Shown here: positions 8,038 to 14,720 of the stretch, piece after piece
How positions within the stretch are numbered: the stretch's first letter is position 1
Layout: every line of letters begins with the position of its first letter
DNA from: Chara braunii
Taxonomy: Eukaryota; Streptophyta; Charophyceae; Charales; Characeae
Reading direction: 5' to 3'
Assembly: GCA_003427395.1 (NCBI GenBank)
Contig: BFEA01000116.1
Coordinates: 2,544,450-2,572,962 of the forward strand
Length of the DNA stretch: 28,513 nucleotides
Position numbers and translations under genes: made by a program
Notes under the pieces: model-generated
What the model was told of the DNA's origin: nothing
The model's input: the letters and a program-made list of their open reading frames with translations, nothing else
The model's database searches: none

Positions 8038-8569
8038 TCACCACTCAGCCACTTCTTTTTGTTCTGGCGCTAGTCTGATCGTCCCGATCATTCCGAGCCC
8101 CGGATAACCAAGCGATACGTATTGGTCCAACGGGATGAGCTCAGCAGCTTCTTCCGCGGTAGCTAACGCGCTTCCTCCACCTTCTATTTCCTCCATCAGG
8201 GCTCCTACCCGTCCAGGTCCGTTAGCGATGGGGGTTGCTGTCATTGGTGCGACCCCGACCCGTTGTTGCGGGGGCCGGTGGGGGCAATCACGGGCTAGAT
8301 GCCTTGGTTGATGACAAGCATAACAGACGTTCAGATTGCTCGCGGCTCCCCCGAGAGCAGGTGCCGGGGCTAGCCCTTGTTGGATTGGAGCGACACGTAC
8401 TGTGATGGGCCGCATGTTCCTCATCATAGCTTCTAGCTGAGCGTTATGTTCTCGCTGTTTCTTTTTGCTTTCTTGGATTAGGCTAATTAACGTTTTAGTC
8501 AGTTCAAATATAGCAGTGGACTCATTTGACCGTATAGGATTCTCAATCGGTGGCGGGGTTGCCGCCATT
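8038..8569 (-). pseudogene. Element 1 Gag C-terminal part (nucleocapsid)
   Basis: Contains a helical, probably coiled-coil stretch (ELTKTLISLIQESKKKQ, about 8505-8415), a linker, and a CX2CX4HX4C zinc knuckle CYACHQPRHLARDC at 8325-8284, the nucleic-acid-binding motif of Gag nucleocapsid. It ends at TGA 8040-8038, and the protease/RT region follows in the same frame. The frame is +1 relative to the N-terminal Gag part. The change falls near 8570 in a P/V-rich stretch, before the knuckle, so an indel is likelier than programmed frameshifting. Confidence 0.8.
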
Positions 8570-9331
8570 ACAGGTGTTTGGCGCCACAGGAACAGGGACA
8601 CTCGTGACTACACTCGGAGTCGGTCGTTTAGGGGCTATCTGTTCCAAATAGGTGACTGGGCCAGACACAAATCCTATATTTTCGAACTTGTTTTGCAACG
8701 CGGCCAGCTCAGCTTTCGCCCTCGCAAGTTCGGACGAATCTCCTTCCTTAGGATAGTCTTTTCCTTCCGGGAAACTCGCCGCGAACTTTCGTTCCATCTC
8801 CTCTGCAGCGGCCATAATCTGTTGCAGCGTATGATTGATGGGGGAGAACTGCTTTCGCGGTTTCGCCCTTATCGTTCGGCTGCGAAGTCCATCGATAAAC
8901 AAATCTCTCCCGACTTGTTCGCCCCGCTCAGTTTTCACAAACATTCGGTAGAACCGATTTCGATATTCCATGATACACTCAAGAGGTTTTTGCACCCGGT
9001 CTTTGATCATGAAGAGCGCTTGCTCCAGGTGGACATAGTCGAATCGATTCAAAAAGTCTTGTTCGAAAGTCGGAAGATCCACCCATACATAGGTACTGAA
9101 CCAATGATGAGCGTCTCCCCCTAATCGGGCGGGAATATTCACCTGAGCTTCGTTATCATCATACTGTTGTGCCCTGAGCGTGGCCAACCAAGCTCCTGCG
9201 AGATGATGTGCAGGGTCGAATAGATAGAGATCAGGTGCCGTCATGGGAGCCCGTGCTCGTGGGGCTGGTTGATTAGGATCTGGTTGATTAACATTCTGTT
9301 GCGGATTCGGATTTTGTGGATTAGCGTTCAT
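8570..9331 (-). pseudogene. Element 1 Gag N-terminal part (capsid-like)
   Basis: The first in-frame ATG is at 9331 (MNANPQNPNPQQN); the frame is open from a TAA just upstream at about 9436-9434. After an N/P/Q-rich leader comes a domain with the pattern of the retrotransposon Gag family: LGGDAHHWF, LPTFEQDFLNRF, MEYRNRFYRMF and DLFIDGLRS, ending with a helical charged stretch. This usually forms the particle shell. The frame runs into the +1 register near 8570 and stops at 8543. It starts about 140 bp after the primer-binding site, as expected for a 5' gag. Confidence 0.8.
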
Positions 9332-9468
9332 GTTGGTTGCCCGTCGATTAGCCGATCTACTTCGGGTGATGACGGGGTCGCGTCTATGCGCGTTCCGGGG
9401 TCGAGGTCGCCCTCGGTTAGCCAGATCGCTCAATTATCGTGTTGTCAATCCTAAAACCCGACCACGTG

Positions 9469-9484
9469 TCGGGCTCCGATACCA
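9469..9484 (-). other. Primer-binding site candidate
   Basis: On the minus strand, TGGTATCGGAGCC begins at 9484. It starts with TGG, the complement of the tRNA CCA tail, and differs at one of the first 13 bases from the plant initiator-Met type site TGGTATCAGAGCC (established knowledge). Position fits: just upstream of gag in element orientation. The 5' LTR should therefore end at or within a few bases right of 9484; no canonical CA terminus is seen immediately next to it. Confidence 0.6.
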
Positions 9485-9949
9485 ACCTCACGCCTAGCGC
9501 GACTTCCTGATCGGAGTAGAGTATGGGCCTGGAAGTGCGAAAAGGGGTGTGCCAAGAATTTTTGGGGAAGTGGGGGTGGAGTCCCAGGTCGGAACTGAGA
9601 TCTCCTGTGAAAGGGTTTTTCGGGGGCACAGGTGCAATTCGGCAGAAAGGGCGGACCACTTCATAAGGTAGATGGCATGCGCGGGTCCTTCAAGACCGTG
9701 TGATCCATCGGTTTTGTGGGTGGCGGTTCGTCGAAAAGTCCCTTCGGGGCGGGTGTGGTTTCGATGAGTCAGTTCGTCGGTTGTTGCCACGTGGGGCCGG
9801 TCATCGTACGTTCTGGTGGGGCCCTCGTGGTCCCGGGGTTCTAAGATTGGCGTGTTGTCGGCGATTTCCACAGGGCGTGCTGGGCTAGAAGCGGGCTATG
9901 GCTTTCCACGGGATGACCCTGAGTTGGTGATACCAGTGTCGAGCGCATC
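9485..9949. other. Gene-free interval, presumed 5' LTR/leader side of element 1
   Basis: No domain-bearing ORF. By position next to the primer-binding site this should be the R/U5 part of a minus-oriented 5' LTR, but no matching copy was found at the left end of the element within the window. Confidence 0.35.
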
Positions 9950-10500
9950 GGTCCGGCACCGCGCATGCCAGTGCGGGACCCTCTCGGCCGCGTCACGCAG
10001 GAGTTGGACCAACCTCGACACGGACACGCAAATGGAGCTTCCTTAGGCCGCTCCGGCCGAGTGCGCCAGCCATACCTCTCGCGAGCNGTCACGCAGGAGT
10101 TGGACCAACCTCGACACGGACACGCAAATGGAGCTTCCTTAGGCCGCTCCGGCCGAGTGCGCCAGCCATACCTCTCGCGAGCTCCTACGACAGGATAGGG
10201 CCTACGCGAGGCACAACTTACCTCCACCTTACGGGAGTTGTCACCTCCCTTTGGTGGGCGTATCCCCGCCGATCTACGAGTCCACAGTACGAAAGTTACT
10301 CCGTTGCAATCGCAGAGGTGGACCAGCCGAGGGCGTTTCTCGTTCGTTGTCGCATAGGGGGTACGCGCGGTAATACGCCTATCGGACCCGCACGCGAGCC
10401 GACACCTTGGGGGGATGAAGTCCCAAGCGCGGCTCGACGTCGGTCGACTAGGACGCCTCCCACGCACCACGCGCACACCACTCTCCGAACACACAAAAAG
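9950..10500 (-). repeat. LTR-like repeat, inverted diverged copy of 640-945
   Basis: The reverse complement matches the left segment in order: GGGTC.G..TAGGCGT, ACCGCGCGTA, CGAGAAACGCCCTCGGC (about 10345-10327), GGGATACGCC (about 10267), GAGGTAAGTTGTGCCTCGCG (about 10225-10205), CTGTCGTAGG, GAGAGGTATGG and TCCTGCGTGAC. It contains the exact 95-bp duplication at 9992-10182. The left and right copies face opposite ways, so they are not the two LTRs of element 1. Confidence 0.6.
9992..10182. repeat. Exact 95-bp duplication around a single N
   Basis: Bases 9992-10086 and 10088-10182 are identical over 95 bp and separated only by one N at 10087. Neighbouring repeats in this window are visibly diverged, so a perfect copy exactly flanking a gap base points to two overlapping contig ends that were not merged. 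A very recent tandem duplication is the alternative. Confidence 0.85.
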
Positions 10501-10532
10501 AACACGCACACACACACATACAAAAGGACACA
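10490..10532. repeat. CA-rich microsatellite
   Basis: An ACACAC/AAAGA-rich tract (ACACACAAAAAGAACACGCA and onward). It is purely low-complexity, and the short ORFs across it are not credible genes. Confidence 0.8.
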
Positions 10533-10560
10533 GCTCAAACAACCCGATAACGCTCCTAGT

Positions 10561-10770
10561 CCCTCGGTAACCAACCCATAACTTTCCGATACGGAAATCG
10601 GATGGGCGTCGCGCGCGACGATTAGTATAAAACCGTGCAGGCGCAGGGCTGACTCATATCGACTCGCAACGCAAGCGCACGCAAGCGGTCACAGTGATGG
10701 CGTACCATGTAGTACCCATACTCGCGCGGTCCTCGTTAATCTCGAGGGTCGCGTTCGACACTCAAGTATC
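10561..10770 (+). promoter_or_regulatory. TATA-containing LTR-like promoter segment, copy 1
   Basis: TATAAAA at 10626-10632, preceded by a GTCGCGCGCGACG palindromic stretch and a CCATAAC box about 50 bp upstream. The segment aligns with 11165-11330 (CCCATAAC, CGCGCG, TATAAAAC.G.GC, then CAT...GTACCC and GG.CCTCG in the same order), about 595 bp away. Two such copies suggest a duplicated LTR promoter. Promoter activity is inferred only from the TATA and its position. Confidence 0.4.
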
Positions 10771-11164
10771 GGCTGACACGCGCCTTGAGGGTTAATCTCT
10801 CGACGTTGGACAACCGCCATGCGCGGTTGAAGACCACACACCCTCTCCTGCACCCTTATGCAGAGTGGGTGGTACACGGGTCCACAGCCTGTGGTGGCAG
10901 TCATCTCTCGCGGCCCTGGGGGTGAGTCCTCCCCGCGCCTGAGCGAAAGTCAAGGGGTTTGACTTTGACGGCTGCCACGGACTACAACGTCCAACCATAA
11001 AAATCCCTAACGAGTAGACGGGGCACACACAAAAGCAAGAAGAGGGGCTAGGGCGAAGGCCCCCCCTTCCCTTAAAGGGAATCGTGACCTTGGGGTACCC
11101 CCCCCCTCTACGATTGGTGTCAGCGGCCTACAATAATCCAAGCGCTGCACTCACGTGTGAACCC
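10771..11164. other. Non-coding, G/C-run rich spacer
   Basis: No convincing ORF. Contains homopolymer runs (seven Cs near 11062 and eight near 11099) and short self-complementary stretches such as CCCTTAAAGGG near 11070. It lies between the two TATA-containing segments and may be LTR interior. Confidence 0.4.
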
Positions 11165-11301
11165 GACAATCCCATAACCTTTAAACGCCGGCGGGGCGGG
11201 ATGTCGCGCGCAGGGCTCTGATATAAAACTGCGCGGCCGCAGGCCAATCCTATGTCAACCACCGATGCCAATCATACGTGGTACCCGCGGCTCCGGCCTC
11301 G
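11165..11301 (+). promoter_or_regulatory. TATA-containing LTR-like promoter segment, copy 2
   Basis: TATAAAA at 11222-11228 after GATGTCGCGCGCAGGG, in the same layout as the segment around 10626. It is followed within about 80 bp by the 48-bp tandem repeat. Confidence 0.4.
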
Positions 11302-11421
11302 CGATATTGAATGGCTGAAATAACACATCGCGGGGGGGGTTACCCCTCACGATATTGAATGGCTGAAATAACACATCGCGGGGGGGGTTACCCCTCACGA
11401 TATTGAATGGTTGAAGGACAC
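11302..11421. repeat. 48-bp tandem repeat, two full copies and a partial third
   Basis: Units start at 11302, 11350 and 11398 with CGATATTGAATGG. The first two are virtually identical, including an eight-G run; the third follows for about 24 bp and then diverges. Each full unit begins CGAT and ends its first half with ATCGCG, so a short stem can form. The ORF across it on the minus strand owes its length to the repeat. Confidence 0.85.
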
Positions 11422-12060
11422 GCCGTTCGGCCCTTGCGACATTTTCGCCTTTCAGGTGGGGTGTCTCGCCGGCCAAAATAAACAGGCTCTATGCAAGGGG
11501 AGACTCCTCCCCTTCAGGGCCTGGGGCTTGGGATGTCCTGGACAAGGACCTGGAATCCTGGCCCAGGACCAACGTCTGACTAAGGAAGCCCCAAGACGCA
11601 AATAGGCAAAAGGGAGGGTCTTCCCTGTCCCTCAATCCCAACTCTCACGCGGTTGTTAACATGGCCTCTTAAGCCTCCCGAACACTCATCATACGTATAT
11701 NCACGCATACATACGGAAGGGGGATAGAGTTATGATGATCACTTCTCACAGGCACAGTGGGACTCCTCACAACCATGTATATGTATATGGAATCGCAAGC
11801 AGTCCAAATTCAAAATCCGAGTCACAGGACATACCTGCAACCACACCAAGAATCAAGCGACAAAACACACACTACACGGAGTCAACCCCAACCATTCTCT
11901 ATGCTCATACCCCTTCACTTTAGCCATGCAAGCCCCAACTGCCAGTCCAACCAACCTCAATTAAATACTCAGTACCTTTGTTAAATGGTCATTCAAAAAA
12001 AGTCCGGGTGAAACCCTTAACAAACAGTAAAAACCACCAGGGCTAAAACCTTTTAGGTTG
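11422..12060. other. Non-coding interval
   Basis: No recognisable gene. It contains one N (11701) and a CCTGGACAAGG/CCTGG...CCAGG-type stretch near 11535-11565. Base composition turns AT-richer from about 11800, grading into the stem-loop arrays. Confidence 0.4.
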
Positions 12061-12297
12061 AGTATGGAGGGTGAGTTGAGATTGAGTCGAAGACCGACGA
12101 ATCGGCAACCGACATGTTATCAGTGATAACAGAGGATGATCCTCGTAGGATCAAGCTGATACTAGTCCGAATCCTGAATCGAAGTCCGACGAAAGTCTGT
12201 ACCATAAGACAGGTCAACCCCCAAGCTAATCTCATAAGTGTACGGAGAATACAACTCCATGGCAAATTCTCACCAAAATCTTTCTAACTAGCTAGGC
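12061..12297. other. Hairpin-bearing leader of the stem-loop region
   Basis: Short perfect inverted repeats without a common loop: GTTATCA/TGATAAC around 12116-12130, TGATCCT CGT AGGATCA at about 12138-12154, and GTCT...AGAC near 12195-12210. These resemble, in kind but not in sequence, the regular arrays that follow. No coding sequence. Confidence 0.5.
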
Positions 12298-13000
12298 CTA
12301 AATCTATCTTTAAGCAGCGCTCAAAGCAAAGGNAGACTCTGGCTGAATCTCCCCTATTTAGGGTGGATTGCTAATATCGCCGCCTGTCAAAATATATTCT
12401 AACTTTTCTAAATCAAGAAAATTTCGGCAGCGCTTCCCGTAGGAAAAGTGTCTTTTCAGAATTTATATCAGCCCAGATATAAAGGCAGAAATAAACTCCA
12501 AATCTGGAAAGTCAAATTCTGTCTAACTCCCTTAATTAGTAGAAATTTTGGCAGCATTCCCTCTAGAAAGGGAGACTTTCCAGATTTATACTAAGTCAGA
12601 TTCGAACTCAAAAATAACCTTGAGTCCAATTTAGACAAGATTTAACTAACTCCTTAGTTTTGCAGAAATTTTGGCAGCACTCCCCCTATAAAAGTGCCCT
12701 CCCAAAATTTATACAAAGCCAAGTTTAGACCCTGAGACTAACTCCGACATCCCAAAGCCCAATTTTGTCTAACTCCCTGAATTAGCAGAAATTTGGGCAG
12801 CACTCCCTTTAGAAAAGGAGGCTTTCCAGATTTTTACTAAGTCAGAGATGACGAAAAGACGAGCTGAACTTTGGTTAGTCAAAATTTATCTTACTCCTTG
12901 AATCTGTAAAAATTTCGGCAGCGCTTCCCATAGGAAAAGTAGCTTGCCAGAATTTATACAGGTCCAAGTATAGTAACGAGGCTCAGAAAATGCAAAAATC
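12298..13000. repeat. Stem-loop tandem array A (period 121-124 bp)
   Basis: Five clear units are anchored on ATTT(T/C/G)GGCAGC at 12421, 12545, 12668, 12791 and 12912, with a decayed unit near 12298-12350. Each has CTAACTCC(C)TTAATTAG-like lead sequence, then AAATTTnGGCAGC, a small inner hairpin (for example TCCCT CTAGA AAGGGA at about 12557-12572), then CCAGA(A)TTTATA. Outer arms pair (in the unit at 12668, AAATTTTGG with CCAAAATTT perfectly) and the inner arms differ between units while staying complementary. No ORF. Similar GGCAGC/CTCCCC-TATAAA repeats are, from memory only, a feature of some plant LTRs. Confidence 0.8.
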
Positions 13001-13257
13001 GATCTAAGTAAAATAAAGTCAACTCGAAAATATAGGAATTGACCTAACTCCTATCGCTCTAGCACGTGGCGAGTCTCTAAAGCAACTACCTGTCAACCTG
13101 AAATCCAGACCAAGTAGTAATCTCACTAAGCCCCATGTAGGCCAAACCACAAAGGTAAGTACTCTCACCATTCCCTAGCCAATCTAAACAAACAATAGTT
13201 CATGATCTTTCAGTGAGTTATCCCCTCATACCCAACTTACATAAGGCATAGGTCAAG
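13001..13257. other. Spacer between arrays A and B
   Basis: The start keeps a trace of the array A lead (TGACCTAACTCCTAT near 13038) without the GGCAGC hairpin. No gene and no conserved hairpin is seen in the rest. Confidence 0.45.
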
Positions 13258-14190
13258 GCACCTGAACTTACAGAGCGCGCCCAACTTAGCCAGGCCCAAA
13301 GTCAGAATACATAAACTTATAGAGCGTTCTGACTTGGCCAAGTATACACAAACAGAGAGCACAACTACTTCTCTTCTTCTTTCGGCGTGTGACTAGACCA
13401 CTCTAGTCGCCCTGAACTGTTTAAATAGCCAAATTATGTATACCTCTCTTAACTTAGTCTTCAAAGGGACATAAGGCTGAGCCGCTCAACTTAGAACATT
13501 GCTCAGCCTGTCCACATTTACCTTCAATTATATCTCTTAATTATACTCTCTTCAGTTGTGATAAGCTATAGTCAGGCTACCTACACTTATAGAGCGGCCT
13601 GACTAGCCTGTTCTTAATAACATAGTAATACAATATAGCCAAGTTATATCCATTGGGTTCCAACATGTACGAGGCATCGAGTCAGACTACCTAAACTTAT
13701 AGAGCGCTCTGATCCTCAGCCAGGTTCGTTTCTCTCTGATCCAATCTGTGCGAGGCAGTGGGATAGGCTACCTAAACTTATAGAGCGGTCTGTCCCCTGC
13801 CAGAATTACCCCCTCAAAACAAAACAAGAGAAGGGCCGAACCACCTAAACTTATAGAGCGGTTCAGACCACCTCGTTCAGAACCAAAGAAACTGAGAGAA
13901 TCCCAAGTAAAACAAGGCAACCCAAGGTACCTAAACTTATAGAGCGCCTTGGGTCCCTGAAGGTCACTCGCAGTCAACCCCCGACAAGTCAGAGCAGCTA
14001 GGACAGCTAAACTTATAGAGCGTCCTGACCCTCCATGCAGTTCACAACACCAGGTCTCCCCAAACTTATGGGGACATCCTAGCCTTCAGAGCTTCAGGCT
14101 ACCTAAACTTATAGAGCGGCCTGAGGCTCCATGAAGTCCAACAATAAACAAGGCGCTGGGCTTCCCCAAACTTAAGGCGACCTCCCAGCC
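13258..14190. repeat. Stem-loop array B with constant loop and varying stems
   Basis: About ten hairpins share the loop core ACCTAAACTTATAGAGC. Paired arms, all different: AAGTCAGAA/TTCTGACTT (13299-13335, extended by GGCC/GGCC), AGGCTGAGC/GCTCAGCCT (13474-13509, loop variant CTCAACTTAGAAC), TAGTCAGGC/GCCTGACTA (13569-13605), TCAGA/TCTGA (13682-13712), GGGATAG/CTGTCCC with one G-T pair (13760-13796), GAACC/GGTTC (13838-13864), ACCCAAGG/CCTTGGGT (13920-13954), AGGAC/GTCCT (14000-14026), TCCCC/GGGGA (14057-14074), GCTTCAGGC/GCCTGAGGC (14091-14127), GCTGGG/CCCAGC (14155-14189). A weak first member lies at 13258-13290. Members from 13681 to 14026 are spaced about 78-83 bp. The array is non-coding; the minus-strand ORFs ending in LYKFR are only the loop read as codons. 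Confidence 0.85.
13391..13408. repeat. Isolated 7-bp hairpin
   Basis: GACTAGA (13391-13397) pairs perfectly with TCTAGTC (13402-13408) around CCAC. It lies inside array B but lacks its loop core. Confidence 0.6.
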
Positions 14191-14720
14191 TTAGTGACCC
14201 AGTCAATCTGCACACAATAGTGCCTTCCTCCCAGCCTTCCCCCAGATGCAACCCATCTCGTTCACAATCTGCTTTCAGGCACTCAACAAAAACTGAAACT
14301 GAGATTGTCCACACACTCCTNTACTTCAGTCTGACTTAGGNCCTGATAGTCAAACCAAAATCAGAGTACAGGATCCACACCATACGCTNANTCAAANGCA
14401 GAAAGATGTACAGGTAGGGGTTATAGTTGGGTTTATAAAGGGAGTNAAGGGATTANCACTNAGTTCNCTGCCTCCAGGACTNCGCCTNAGTCCCGGCAGA
14501 GNTCCCGCAATCGGTGGGGCAACCTCCCACNAAGGCCTTGGCGCGGGTTACGGGTTACAAGCCCGCCTNCCGCCTTCCTCTCAATAGCCAGAGGACCAGA
14601 CTTAGAGGGAGAAGGATAGAGGGAGAAGGAGTAAGACTCTCAGTTAGANGGGTAGCTCAGACTCGCGCGAGAGGGCCNTCGATTCTTCAGCGCCTGAGGG
14701 CCTCCCAATGGCGGCCAAAA
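14191..14720. other. Array B tail, TATA-like site and possible LTR end
   Basis: No gene. TATAAAG at 14434-14440 (plus strand) follows the hairpin arrays, and at 14706-14709 the sequence reads CA-A-TGG, continuing TGGCGGCCAAAATG: the layout of an LTR end followed by a TGG-initial primer site. If correct, the arrays are the U3 of a plus-oriented LTR. Many single Ns (from 14322 on) limit reading. This is a weak, positional argument. Confidence 0.3.

Larger units (their letters stand above)
1975..9484 (-). mobile_element. Element 1: degenerate Ty3/Gypsy-type LTR retrotransposon
   Basis: Order on the minus strand: primer-binding site (about 9484-9469), Gag with zinc knuckle, protease, truncated RT, RNase H, integrase with C-terminal domain, then two extra ORFs. 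PR-RT-RNaseH-IN is the Ty3/Gypsy order. Inactivating lesions are a frame change inside gag (about 8570), TGA at 8038-8040, loss of the RT core at about 6390, TGA at 6300-6302, TGA at 5562-5564 and TAA at 4380-4382. No pair of matching direct LTRs could be seen within the window, so the true ends are unknown; coordinates run from the primer-binding site to the last ORF. Confidence 0.85.

Noticed and set aside
4380-8040. Alternative genetic code (TGA as Trp)
   Set aside because: TAA and TAG also interrupt frames in the two elements, TGG is used normally, and frame changes and deletions show ordinary decay.
9841-10542. 233-codon minus-strand ORF
   Set aside because: It crosses the N at 10087 and the exact 95-bp duplication, repeats itself because of that duplication, and runs into a CA microsatellite; no domain.
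13258-14190. CRISPR-like array (constant core with regular spacing)
   Set aside because: The constant part is only about 17-19 nt and forms the loop of hairpins whose arms vary and pair; context is eukaryotic retroelement DNA with no cas genes.
13768-14314. Minus-strand ORFs ending in PLYKFR
   Set aside because: They end in the same residues only because the array B loop core is read as codons; no domain and no conservation beyond the loop.
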